From the NCBI RefSeq assembly GCF_005502435.1, contig NZ_SCOU01000001.1, positions 558,001-622,000 on the forward strand: DNA of 64,000 nucleotides, given 5' to 3'. Below are positions 9,870 to 18,266 of the stretch, one piece after another. The notes under the pieces are model-generated. The model searched no databases, was not told where the DNA came from, and worked only from the letters and a program-made list of their open reading frames with translations. Positions within the stretch are counted from its first letter, which is position 1. Every line of letters starts with the position of its first letter. Made by a program: the position numbers and the translations under genes. The stretch is from Methylobacillus flagellatus. Its GTDB lineage: Bacteria > Pseudomonadota > Gammaproteobacteria > Burkholderiales > Methylophilaceae.

Positions 9870-10655
9870 ATGGGATTTCTCGCCGGAAAACGCGCACTCA
9901 TCGTCGGCTTGCTCAGCGACCGCTCCATCGCCTACGGTATCGCCGAAGCCATGCGCCGCGAAGGGGCTGAACTGGCATTCACCTACCAGATGGACCGCTT
10001 TCAGGAACGCGTCACCAAGTTGGCCGCCAATTTCGACTCCTCCATCATCCTGCCCTGTGACGTCGCTGACGACGCGCAGATCGACAATCTGTTCGTCGAA
10101 CTGGGCAAGCACTGGGATGGCTTGGACATCATCATCCACTCGGTCGCCTTCGTTCCCAAGGTGGCACTGGATGGCGACTATCTGGATTCGGTCACACGTG
10201 AATATTTCCGTGTGGCGCATGACGTCAGCTCCTACAGCTTCGCCGCACTGGCCAAGGCTGGCCTGCCCATGATGGAAGGCCGTAACGGCAGCATGCTCAC
10301 CGTGAGCTACTTGGGTGCAGAACGCAGCCTGCCCAACTACAACGTCATGGGCCTGGCCAAAGCCAGCCTGGAAGCCGGCGTACGTTACATGGCGCAAAGC
10401 CTGGGTCCCAAAGGCATCCGGGTCAATGCCGTATCGGCTGGCCCGATCAAGACCCTGGCAGCTTCCGGCATCAGTGGTTTCGACAAGATCCTGGGGTTCA
10501 ACGAGAAGCACGCACCACTGCGCCGCAACGTCACCATCGAGGAAGTCGGCAATACCGCCGCGTTCCTGAGCAGTGACCTGGCCTCCGGTATCACCGGCGA
10601 GATCACCTATGTGGACGGCGGCATGAATACCACAGTCGCGGCTGTGGTGGGCTGA
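9870..10655 (+). CDS. fabI: Enoyl-[acyl-carrier-protein] reductase (NADH)
   Basis: Last reductive step of each fatty-acid elongation round. The N-terminus [25 protein letters not shown] carries the FabI-specific cofactor-binding region, and the catalytic Tyr-x6-Lys is in [12 protein letters not shown]. The end, [12 protein letters not shown], is typical. I start at the ATG at 9870, which has a strong ribosome binding site (AGGAAGGA) and gives 261 residues; the longer open frame from 9828 has an unsupported 14-residue extension. Followed by two hairpin terminators. Confidence 0.96.
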   Translation: MGFLAGKRALIVGLLSDRSIAYGIAEAMRREGAELAFTYQMDRFQERVTKLAANFDSSIILPCDVADDAQIDNLFVELGKHWDGLDIIIHSVAFVPKVALDGDYLDSVTREYFRVAHDVSSYSFAALAKAGLPMMEGRNGSMLTVSYLGAERSLPNYNVMGLAKASLEAGVRYMAQSLGPKGIRVNAVSAGPIKTLAASGISGFDKILGFNEKHAPLRRNVTIEEVGNTAAFLSSDLASGITGEITYVDGGMNTTVAAVVG

Positions 10656-10702
10656 TCGTCATTACATTACGGTGCGCGCCTGAGCTCAAGCCAGCACCTT
10701 GA

Positions 10703-10736
10703 AAACAAAAAACGGCACCGCAAGGTGCCGTTTTTA
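10703..10736 (+). terminator. Rho-independent terminator after fabI
   Basis: Perfect inverted repeat AACGGCACC / GGTGCCGTT (10711-10719 and 10724-10732) with a GCAA loop, followed by a run of T on the plus strand and preceded by A-rich sequence. It lies 50 bases after the fabI stop. Confidence 0.9.
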
Positions 10737-10836
10737 TTGATGCCAGCTAGGCAGGGCGGAAGCGCTTTGGCAATCTACCGAATAAAGCGGCCACACCCCG
10801 CGCACGATAGACAACTTACTTACATGCGTCGCACAC

Positions 10837-10870
10837 AACAAAAATGGCACTCAGAGGTGCCATTTTTGTT
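10837..10870. terminator. Bidirectional hairpin terminator between fabI and ppiD
   Basis: A 14-base perfect inverted repeat: AACAAAAATGGCAC at 10837-10850 and its complement at 10857-10870, loop TCAGAG. With A-rich and T-rich arms it can terminate either strand, so it probably closes ppiD (minus strand) and backs up the fabI terminator. The roughly 100 bases between this and the fabI terminator show no gene. A second smaller perfect hairpin, GCTATCC / GGATAGC (10936-10942, 10947-10953), sits just downstream of the ppiD stop. Confidence 0.8.
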
Positions 10871-10957
10871 ATTCACTCAAGCCAGTTTTCAACTAGCTCT
10901 ATTTTTTAGCCAGCTCCAATTTTTATCCAGCCTGGGCTATCCAGCAGGATAGCGGCA

Positions 10958-12856
10958 TCAAGGCTGTACAGGGTCGAGCAGCTTGGTGTTGATCTTCACA
11001 TCGGTCTTTTTGCGCAGCGAACTGACGTAAGCCGCAACGTATTCAGCCGACAAGGCCGCTTGCAGTTCCAGCTCGGCGGTCTTGTTCTCCGTGTCATCAT
11101 CGCCCAGCTCGCTGGTCACCGATTGCACCTGCATGAGCAGATAGCCCTTGTTGCCATCCACCGCACCGCCATAAGCCGGCAACTTGGACGCGTCCAGCTT
11201 GAACAGATGCGACATGGCCAGGTCGGACAAGCCCTGTGCTTCCTTGCGCGTAATGGTCACTGGCGGGATCCATTCCAACTCATCATGTGCCTTGCCATTC
11301 TTGAGGTCTGCCAGGATGGCCTCGCCCTTTTCCTTGGCCAGTTTCTTGGCTTGCTCCAGCTTCAAGAACTCCTCGACACCCGCTTTCACTTCTTCAAAAC
11401 TGCGCGCCGCCGCTGGCTTGTATTCCAGCACACGGGCAGACACCAGCGTGTTCGGGCCGATCTCGACCGCTTCGGTGTTGCGCTTGTCTTTCAGCACATC
11501 ATCGCTGAACACTTGCTGCATGAGCTTTTCGCTCTTGAAGAACTTGGAACCGTCATTGCGGGTCAGCCAGTCCGAGCTCTGGATCTGCAGACCAAAGGCT
11601 TCGGCCGCCGGTTGCAGGCTGGAAGATTGCTCATACACCATATTGCTGAAGTTCTCGGCCTGTTCCGCGAACTTGGCCAGTGCCTTCTGATACAGCAGTT
11701 CGGCGCGGATATTGAGCTTCACATCGTCGTAGCTTTGCGACTGGCCGCTGATCTCGGTGAGTTTGATGATGTGGAAGCCGAATTCGGATTCGACCAGGTC
11801 ACTGATCGCGCCCGGTTTCATGGTGAACACGGCCTCATCAAAGGCCTTGACCATGGTGCCACGCGAGAACAGACCCAGATCACCGCCCTTTTCTGCAGAG
11901 CCCGGGTCTTGCGAGAACTTTACTGCCAGCTCTTCGAACTTGGCCGGGTTGGCCTTGACTTGTGCCAGCACATCTTCTGCCTGCTCACGCGCTTTTTTCT
12001 TGTCGGCTTCACTGGCGCTCACGCCGAAACCGATCAGGATATGGCTGGCACGGCGTTGTTCATCGCCCTGGAATTTGGCTGCGTTCTCGTCAAAGAAGCG
12101 GCGCATCTCGTCGTCCGTGACTTTCATGCTGGCGATCAGCGTGTTGGCTGACAGCATGGTGAACTCCAGCTTCACTTGCTCAGGCACGCGGAAGCGGTCT
12201 TTATGTTCGTCGTAATACTTTTGCACGTCTTCAGCAGTGACCTTCACTTGCGGCAGGAAATCCGCGGCATTGATCTCGGTGACGCTGACATCACGCTGCT
12301 GATACACCGTCTTCAGGGTTTGCTGTGCCAGCGTGGTGGGGATGAACGCCAGCGCCGCGATGCCATCGCGCGCCTGGCCGACCAACAGGTCGTTACGCAT
12401 GCCCTGCTCAAAACGGCTGGGGGTCAGGCCATTCTGGCGCAGGATGCTGTCGTAGATCTCTTGCGAGAATTTCTCGTCACGCTGGAATTCCGGCATGCCG
12501 CTGATGTACTGGCTCAGGGCCTCATCGCTCATGTAGAAGCCAGCTTTGCTGATCTCGGCACTCAACAGCTTGCTGTTGATCAAACGGTCCAGCACCGCCT
12601 GCTTGGTGGCCGGGTCATCCAGCATGGCCTGATCCACTTGCTGACCTTCGGCCTGCATCTGGCTGCGCAGGTTCTGCATGGCATTGCTGTATTCCTGTGC
12701 GGTCACCGTCTGTTTGCCCACTTCGGCGACCGCCACCCCGGAACCTGCACCAGTCAGGTAGGAGTCGATACCAAACAGGGCGAACGGAATGGTGATGGCA
12801 GCCAGAATGGCCTTGGCCAACCAGCCTTTGGTATGTTCACGAATTGCTTCCAACAT
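10958..12856 (-). CDS. ppiD: Periplasmic folding chaperone / peptidyl-prolyl isomerase D
   Basis: Inner-membrane-anchored periplasmic chaperone that meets outer-membrane proteins leaving the Sec translocon. The N-terminus MLEAIREHTKGWLAKAILAAITIPFALFG is the characteristic cytoplasmic tail plus single membrane anchor. A SurA-like chaperone region follows, then a parvulin (PpiC-type) domain around residues 265-360 (ASHILIGFG...GDLGLFSRGTMV, ...FGFHIIKL). The length of 632 residues is normal. About 180 bases upstream of its start are non-coding before the next gene's end. Confidence 0.95.
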   Translation of the reverse strand: MLEAIREHTKGWLAKAILAAITIPFALFGIDSYLTGAGSGVAVAEVGKQTVTAQEYSNAMQNLRSQMQAEGQQVDQAMLDDPATKQAVLDRLINSKLLSAEISKAGFYMSDEALSQYISGMPEFQRDEKFSQEIYDSILRQNGLTPSRFEQGMRNDLLVGQARDGIAALAFIPTTLAQQTLKTVYQQRDVSVTEINAADFLPQVKVTAEDVQKYYDEHKDRFRVPEQVKLEFTMLSANTLIASMKVTDDEMRRFFDENAAKFQGDEQRRASHILIGFGVSASEADKKKAREQAEDVLAQVKANPAKFEELAVKFSQDPGSAEKGGDLGLFSRGTMVKAFDEAVFTMKPGAISDLVESEFGFHIIKLTEISGQSQSYDDVKLNIRAELLYQKALAKFAEQAENFSNMVYEQSSSLQPAAEAFGLQIQSSDWLTRNDGSKFFKSEKLMQQVFSDDVLKDKRNTEAVEIGPNTLVSARVLEYKPAAARSFEEVKAGVEEFLKLEQAKKLAKEKGEAILADLKNGKAHDELEWIPPVTITRKEAQGLSDLAMSHLFKLDASKLPAYGGAVDGNKGYLLMQVQSVTSELGDDDTENKTAELELQAALSAEYVAAYVSSLRKKTDVKINTKLLDPVQP

Positions 12857-13034
12857 AAAAATACTCTCTTGGTTGAATGACAGCGTTTACGAGCAAAAAA
12901 ACGTCCAGAATATACTACAGATCGCTGCCTTACGACAGCGAATCACCGTAGTTGTTGCATCCTGGCGCTGTCTTCGACCCTGCTCGCCATGCCGTCATTG
13001 CACCCCCACAGCGCTGGCCTCTCAGCCAGAAGTT

Positions 13035-13718
13035 CTAGCGCAACTTGCTGCTGGCAAGGGCCAGGCCCGCTTTGGCTTCGGCACGCCGGCCAGCATCGGC
13101 ATCCTCACGACCCGCCCGATCCGCCGCCGCCAATGCCTTGTTGTAATACTGCACGGCCAGTGCATAGTCGCCCTGCGCAGCCAGGAAATCCGCATAGAAA
13201 TAATTAGGGTCTATGCCGTCCGGGTTCATCTGCAGGGATTTTTCCAGATAAGCACGCGCTTTTTTCTTGTCACCGAAGCCGATAGGCCAGCCTGGCACCT
13301 TGTAATGCAAAGAACCCAGCGTGGTGTAGACCGAGCCCTGCAAGGCGGCCGGATCCTTCTTTTCGGCTTCCAGCAACAGGTCGCGTGCCTGTTCGGCCAG
13401 CTTGAGCGCACCCAGCCCTCCCTTGGCCTTGGCATAGCTGCTCAGGATGATGGCTTCCCAGATCAGGCTCTCGGCGGAGCGTGCCTGCTGTTGCGTGACC
13501 TCATGCGCACGCTCGGCCAGCGTCTGCAACGTCGCTTCACGGGCATCGTCACTGCTGGCGTAGGTGGCACTGGCCCAGCCATGCTGCAGGTTGACGATGT
13601 CCTGCGACAGCGCCTCGGCGGCCTGGCCCGGCAGGCCAGCGATGCTCAGGCAGAACGCTACGATCAGTAGTTGGCTTTTCAATTGGTTCTTCAATTGGTT
13701 TTTTGGGTGCTTGCTCAT
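13035..13718 (-). CDS. Exported TPR-like protein, last gene of the hemolysin/ligase/oxidase operon
   Basis: 227 residues from the ATG at 13718, which overlaps the upstream SDR stop as ATGA. The N-terminus is a signal peptide (LLIVAFCLSIAGLPGQAAEA) after an unusual repeated NQLKNQLKSQL stretch encoded by a 12-base tandem repeat. The body is helical and ends in tetratricopeptide-like repeats (KKARAYLEKSLQMNPDG, AQGDYALAVQYYNKAL), probably a periplasmic interaction scaffold. No enzymatic motif is visible. Its place in a tightly overlapping operon suggests it serves the same pathway as the four upstream genes. Confidence 0.75.
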   Translation of the reverse strand: MSKHPKNQLKNQLKSQLLIVAFCLSIAGLPGQAAEALSQDIVNLQHGWASATYASSDDAREATLQTLAERAHEVTQQQARSAESLIWEAIILSSYAKAKGGLGALKLAEQARDLLLEAEKKDPAALQGSVYTTLGSLHYKVPGWPIGFGDKKKARAYLEKSLQMNPDGIDPNYFYADFLAAQGDYALAVQYYNKALAAADRAGREDADAGRRAEAKAGLALASSKLR

Positions 13719-14551
13719 GCGGAATCTCCATTGATAACAGCGGGGTAAACGTAATGACGGGCGATCCTGGCCTGCTTGCGCAGCCCCTGACTGACCAGTT
13801 TGGGCAGAACGCCATTCAGCCAGGCGAACAAGGACTCGGGCTGCCCCAGATAACACTCCTCCTGACGCGCCAGCACTGCCTGCAGAATACGTTGGGCCAC
13901 CCAGTGCGGTGCATCCTGTGTGGTGCCCGTCGCTTGCATCATGGCAGCGGCGCGGCTGTCGTTGATGCGGGTACGCACTGCGCGCGGCGCGACATAGGTC
14001 ACATGCAGCGGGCCATCGGCCAGCTCGCGGCGCAGCGCCTGAGAAAAACCGCGCATGGCGAATTTGCTGGCACTGTAACTGGCGTAGTAAGGAAAGCCGA
14101 TGGAGCCGTACATGGAGCCGATATTGACGATATGCCCACGCTGCTGATGCAGCATCTGCGGTAGCAAAGCCCGCGTGAGCAGCATGGGCGTGATGACGTT
14201 GACCTGCATGATGTCGCTGATGCGCGCCGGTGATTGCTGCTCATAGGCCGTGAAATCGAGGATGCCGGCATTGTTGATCAGCATGTCCACATGCCCCAGT
14301 TGCTGCAGCGCGGCATCGGCCACGCCTTGTGCGGCATGCACATGGCGGAAATCCGCGACGATGGTGACCGCCTGTGCACCCGACACCGGCGCTGCGGCAG
14401 CATCTACCTCATGCTGCAAGGCTTGCAGGGCTGGTCTGTCATGGCAGACCAGCGCCAGCCGCGCACCCTGAGCCGCCAGCAGCAGCGCCAACTCGCGACC
14501 TATGCCGCCAGTCGCACCGGTCAGCAGGATATGTTGATTGTTCAGGCGCAT
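13715..14551 (-). CDS. Short-chain dehydrogenase/reductase
   Basis: Classical SDR of 278 residues, NAD(P)-dependent. The cofactor motif TGATGGIG is at residues 11-18, NNAGILDF in the middle, and the catalytic Tyr-x3-Lys is YSASK with SerMetTyrGly upstream as the serine region. It overlaps the genes on both sides (10 bases with the oxidase gene upstream, 4 bases with the TPR gene downstream). In this operon it could reduce or oxidise a carbonyl/alcohol made from an activated acyl group; that is inference from neighbours only. Confidence 0.88.
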   Translation of the reverse strand: MRLNNQHILLTGATGGIGRELALLLAAQGARLALVCHDRPALQALQHEVDAAAAPVSGAQAVTIVADFRHVHAAQGVADAALQQLGHVDMLINNAGILDFTAYEQQSPARISDIMQVNVITPMLLTRALLPQMLHQQRGHIVNIGSMYGSIGFPYYASYSASKFAMRGFSQALRRELADGPLHVTYVAPRAVRTRINDSRAAAMMQATGTTQDAPHWVAQRILQAVLARQEECYLGQPESLFAWLNGVLPKLVSQGLRKQARIARHYVYPAVINGDSA

Positions 14552-15315
14552 GCTGCCAGTGCCTCCGTTTTGGTCGCTAGCGGGATAAAACGCGCTGCCA
14601 GATCGCGGAAGATGTTGCCGTACAGCTGATAGAACATGCGCGCACTGTGGATCAGCTGGCGCTGGTCTTCTGCATCGGTGATGCGGTTGACCAGGCCCGC
14701 ATAGAATTCGGTGTGCCCCACATCCAGCGCACCGTGCGAACTGAGATAACTGAATGCACGCGGACTCAAGCCCAGGCTGTCACGTATCGCCGTACCGGCC
14801 TGCGAGGCCATGGCGGTGCTGGTGCCTTCCAGTACCAGCACCATGCCCAAAAAACCAACCGGGTTGATACGGTAGATGGTGTCATAGGCGTAGGCCACCA
14901 TCAGCTCGGTGGCAGGGCCCGGCCTGCCCTGCCGTACTTGTTCGGCATCGGCCCCGCAAGCGGCGATGTCATTGAGTATCCACTCCTGGTGACCCAGCTC
15001 TTCTTCTATATATTCCGCCATGCCGGTGCGCAGCCATTCGTAACGCTCCGGCAAGCGGGAACCGCATGCCATCAGCAAAGGCAGTGTGTGTTTGACGTGG
15101 TGATAAGCCTCGGTCAGAAAAGCGATATAGGCGTGCAGGCTGACCTGCCCGGCTGCACCTGCGCGCAGCAGGGGCAATTGTTGCAGTTGCTGGCGCTCAA
15201 GCTCGGTGGCCTGCAGCAACTGCTCATAGAACGAAGGCTGTTGAAAATGCGCTGCTTCAAAATGCGCTGGCTCAAACTTGGATAATTCAAAATTAGCTAA
15301 CTCAGACGTGCTCAT
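14542..15315 (-). CDS. Haem-oxygenase-like iron-containing redox enzyme (TenA/UndA/CADD-type fold)
   Basis: 257 residues from the ATG at 15315 (GAGGAAG ribosome site). The helical fold family includes di-iron oxidases and oxygenases. A full set of candidate metal ligands is present and correctly ordered: Glu69 (LTEAYHH), Glu106 and His109 (EEELGH), Glu163 (VLEGTS), and His194-x3-Asp198-x2-His201 (SHGALDVGH). That suggests a working di-iron enzyme rather than a thiaminase. The first 30 residues contain a curious run of Phe-Glu/Phe-Gln repeats before the fold begins. It overlaps the acyl ligase by 14 bases and the SDR by 10. Substrate unknown; an activated or free fatty acid is a reasonable guess from the neighbour. 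Confidence 0.82.
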   Translation of the reverse strand: MSTSELANFELSKFEPAHFEAAHFQQPSFYEQLLQATELERQQLQQLPLLRAGAAGQVSLHAYIAFLTEAYHHVKHTLPLLMACGSRLPERYEWLRTGMAEYIEEELGHQEWILNDIAACGADAEQVRQGRPGPATELMVAYAYDTIYRINPVGFLGMVLVLEGTSTAMASQAGTAIRDSLGLSPRAFSYLSSHGALDVGHTEFYAGLVNRITDAEDQRQLIHSARMFYQLYGNIFRDLAARFIPLATKTEALAACA

Positions 15316-16819
15316 GTAGAACTTCCTCATAAAGTGCATTGATCTTGTGTTGATAGGCTTGCCAGATCTGGTCGCGACGCAAACGGAAGTTGGCGGTCAG
15401 CTGCTGATTGGCGTTACTGAACGGCGCATCGGCGCGGCGCCAGGCGGTGACGCGCGCGTAATCCGGCAAGGCGGCGTTGATCATCTGGATGCGGGCATCG
15501 ATCTTGGTGTCGCTGGCAGCACTGGCAGCGACGATCAGCGCCACGTTGTATGGACGGGCTTCCCCGAACAGGGCGGCCTGGGCGATCTCCGGGCTTTGCA
15601 CCAGCTGGCTCTCCACCCATTCCGGCGAAACATTGCGGCCGAACGAGGTGATGAACATGTGCTTCTTGCGGCCGTGGATATGCAGATAGCCCTCTGTATC
15701 CAAATAACCCAGGTCACCGGTGGGCCAGTAATCGCCATCATTGCGCAGCAAGCCGTTGTAACCCAGCATGGTGGCGCCGGATACCATGATCTCGCCATCA
15801 GCCGCGATGCGTATGCGCACATGCGGCAGGGGTTTGCCCACGCTGCCGGGGCGGCGTGCCGTCATGGTGTTCAATGCCACCACAGACGCGCACTCCGACA
15901 ATCCATAGCCTTCGTACACCGGCAGGCCCACCGCCTCGGCACGCTCCAGCAGGCTGACGGCCACGGTAGCGCCGCCCACCGCGAGGAAGCGCAGCCGTTC
16001 CGACAGGCTATGCCCAGCCTCGGTCAGCTGCACCACCGCCTTGAGCAGCTCAGGTGTCAACACCAGGGTGGAAGGTTGTCGCTGGCGCAGCGTATCGAGC
16101 AGCAAACCGATCTCCAGACGGCTGGCCCCCTGCAGGCCCAGCTGGCTGCCCGGCAACAGGGTCACGCTGGCGCCTGCCATCAAGGGCACATACAGGCCGG
16201 CCAGGTTCTCCAGCAAGGTGGATAAAGGCAACACGCTAAGGTGCTCATCCTGTGCGCTGGCCGCCGTACTGAGCAACAGGCTGTGCACCACCTGCTCAAT
16301 GGCATTCAAGTCCAGACATACCCCCTTGGCATTGCCCGTGGTTCCCGAGGTGTAGGTCAGCTTGCAGCAACTAAGGGGTAACACCGCCTGCATGCGCGGC
16401 GCGATCTCGAACTCGGTCAGCCAGCGTTCCGCCACCAGATAACGCGAGCGCTTGAGTATCTGCACACCGCCTACCAGCAAGCGCTGCTCCATGTCGATGG
16501 GCTGGTCACTGATCACCGTGCCTACGCCGGCATCGCGGATCACATGCAACTGCTGAGCCTCGGAGAAGAAGCCAGGCAGCGGCACCAGCACGCCGCCTGC
16601 AGCGAGCACAGCCAGATCCACCATGGCCCAGGCCGGGTCATTGTCCATGCACAGCGCCACCACCGCAGGCCCGTTGCGCGTAAAGCGCTGCTGCAAGCGC
16701 AGCACCGCGTCAGCCAGTGCCTGATAGCTCCAGGTGGTATGAGCTCCGCGCAGCGCTGTCCGGTCTGGCGTTCGTACTGCATGCTGGCGTATGGCGTGCA
16801 GAATGATGGAGTCGCGCAT
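15302..16819 (-). CDS. Acyl-AMP/acyl-CoA ligase (AMP-binding, ANL superfamily)
   Basis: 505 residues. Adenylation motifs are visible: TYTSGTTGNAKGV, GYGLSECASV, WPTGDLGYLD and HGRKKHMFITSFGRNVSPEWVE. The chain is short for a typical long-chain CoA ligase (about 550 or more), and the C-terminal lysine region is compact, so it may form acyl-adenylates for transfer to another acceptor. The ATG at 16819 shares bases with the upstream stop (TGATG) and has a GAGGTG ribosome site; a GTG one codon earlier is an alternative. Central activating enzyme of this operon. Confidence 0.85.
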   Translation of the reverse strand: MRDSIILHAIRQHAVRTPDRTALRGAHTTWSYQALADAVLRLQQRFTRNGPAVVALCMDNDPAWAMVDLAVLAAGGVLVPLPGFFSEAQQLHVIRDAGVGTVISDQPIDMEQRLLVGGVQILKRSRYLVAERWLTEFEIAPRMQAVLPLSCCKLTYTSGTTGNAKGVCLDLNAIEQVVHSLLLSTAASAQDEHLSVLPLSTLLENLAGLYVPLMAGASVTLLPGSQLGLQGASRLEIGLLLDTLRQRQPSTLVLTPELLKAVVQLTEAGHSLSERLRFLAVGGATVAVSLLERAEAVGLPVYEGYGLSECASVVALNTMTARRPGSVGKPLPHVRIRIAADGEIMVSGATMLGYNGLLRNDGDYWPTGDLGYLDTEGYLHIHGRKKHMFITSFGRNVSPEWVESQLVQSPEIAQAALFGEARPYNVALIVAASAASDTKIDARIQMINAALPDYARVTAWRRADAPFSNANQQLTANFRLRRDQIWQAYQHKINALYEEVLHEHV

Positions 16820-17553
16820 CACTGCACCTCGTCGTTAAGCAGCGGCTGCTGGCGCTGTATCGCCATCACCAGGGGTTTTTGCTGGTAATAGCTGCCCCAG
16901 GCTGCGCGTTCATGCGCAGGCAGCCGCTCTATGCTGGCCGTGCCTAGCGGGTGCAACTGCATATTGAGCTTGGTCAGGGAGTTGCGCAGCGCCGAGATGC
17001 CGGTGAACACCGCCCAGCGCGTATCCGTGCCATGCAGGTACAAGCTGATGGCAGCCAGCAGACAGCGCGAACTGGAAGGCTCACCCACGGCCAGGTTACC
17101 GATCTCGATCAACTGCTCACGCGGCACCTGCTGGCCGGTGGCGAGGGCCAGGGCCTGCTGCACTGGCCTATCCAGATAGCGTTCCAGGAACAAGGGCGTG
17201 CTGTCGGCATGCCGTAAGCCGCACACGGCCAGCAGATCACCGTGTGCATCACGCAGACTCAGCAATTGCGGCATGAAATCACGCACATCCGCACCATAAG
17301 CACGCTTGAATATCTGATGGATATAGCCTTGCAGCTCGGCACGGTCGGCGGCGTCCGGGCCGGACATGGTCACCGTGACCTGCTGCGGACCATGCAGGTG
17401 GACATCAGCGTGATGACGGCTATGGGTATGCTGGCGGCCTTTGCTAGGCTGTCGCACTGGCATGCAAGGCAAGTCGAATGCAGGCAGCGCCAGGGTGGTT
17501 GTAGCCTGGCCAGATGTAGCCAGAAAAGAAGCGGGTTGATGCAGCGGTAGCAT
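16819..17553 (-). CDS. Thermostable hemolysin family protein (GNAT-like)
   Basis: 244 residues from the ATG at 17553 (TTTGGAGAT ribosome site); a TTG at 17589 is possible but weaker. The family resemblance is in FMPQLLSLRD, LFLERYLD, EIGNLAVGEPSSSRCL, FTGISALRNSLTKL and WGSYYQQKPLVMA. The family was named after Vibrio haemolysins, but as I recall its fold belongs with GNAT/acyl-homoserine-lactone-synthase-like acyltransferases, so an acyl-transfer role fits the adjacent acyl ligase better than pore formation. Residues 42-54 are strikingly histidine-rich (QHTHSRHHADVHLH region). First gene of the five-gene overlapping operon. Confidence 0.75.
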   Translation of the reverse strand: MLPLHQPASFLATSGQATTTLALPAFDLPCMPVRQPSKGRQHTHSRHHADVHLHGPQQVTVTMSGPDAADRAELQGYIHQIFKRAYGADVRDFMPQLLSLRDAHGDLLAVCGLRHADSTPLFLERYLDRPVQQALALATGQQVPREQLIEIGNLAVGEPSSSRCLLAAISLYLHGTDTRWAVFTGISALRNSLTKLNMQLHPLGTASIERLPAHERAAWGSYYQQKPLVMAIQRQQPLLNDEVQ

Positions 17554-17774
17554 GCGACGATCTCCAAATGAGTGATGGAGATAGCGCAATCGTCATGCCA
17601 TGCTGGCCCGCTGGTGCAGGCACAGCACAAAGTGCCAAGCTAGATTTTATTCACCATGACTATCATAGAGTTAGTGAAAAAATACTGGCGATGAGGTCAA
17701 GAATCAATCGTGTTTGGTAAGTTAAAGCATACTTTTTTTGCGCGGCGCATCCCTACAAACCATGCAGTCTGCAA

Positions 17775-18266
17775 TCATTGCGGGGTGGCGTCGGCACACT
17801 CCGGCCGCTCGCTGCGTCGACCGTCTGCATCCAGCCAGAACAAGACCTTGACACGTTTGTCGACCGCACATGCGGCTACATAACCGATCGCGCCGCTGGT
17901 TTCCGCCACATAGCGCAGCATGCCTTCCGATGAGCCCACCACATGCGGTGGCGAGATGCCATGGAAGTACTGCTCGTTCCAGTATTCCACCTGCGATTCA
18001 GGCAAACCGCCCAGCAGCTGCCGTGAGAACTGCCTGCGCAGCGGGTGCTGTGTGGGGAGATTAGCCGGGTGCACCGGCTTGCCGTTAGGCCAGTACAGCT
18101 TTTTACGCAGATAGATCAGTCCGATGTCGGCCAGCTGCATGGGCTTGATGCTGTCCGTGCCCGACACGATCACCGCCATGGGCTCGTCGGCATGGCTGGC
18201 CTGAGCCACCAGCAGCAGGCTGCACATCAGGGCAGTGAACATGGGCTTGAGCATCCGCACGGGCAT
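17775..18266 (-). CDS. Short PstS-like periplasmic substrate-binding protein
   Basis: 163 residues with a signal peptide (FTALMCSLLLVAQASHA). The mature part resembles the phosphate-binding-protein-like family often annotated as 'phosphate ABC transporter substrate-binding': MAVIVSGTDSIKPM, ADIGLIYLRKKLYWPNG, RRQFSRQLLG, and GSSEGMLRYVAETSGAIGYV. It is about half the length of real PstS, and no transporter genes are near. The start shares bases with the stop of the outer-membrane protein gene (TGATG), so both are made from one message. Possibly a sensory partner for the divergent kinase. Confidence 0.7.
   Translation of the reverse strand: MPVRMLKPMFTALMCSLLLVAQASHADEPMAVIVSGTDSIKPMQLADIGLIYLRKKLYWPNGKPVHPANLPTQHPLRRQFSRQLLGGLPESQVEYWNEQYFHGISPPHVVGSSEGMLRYVAETSGAIGYVAACAVDKRVKVLFWLDADGRRSERPECADATPQ

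Noticed and set aside
16819-17553. True haemolysin (pore-forming toxin)
   Set aside because: No signal peptide or membrane-spanning strands or helices; family fold and operon context point to an acyltransferase-like role, although this is not proven.
17554-17774. Sigma-54 promoter before the hemolysin-family operon
   Set aside because: A TGGCAC element is present on the minus strand, but no GC at the required 10-base spacing.
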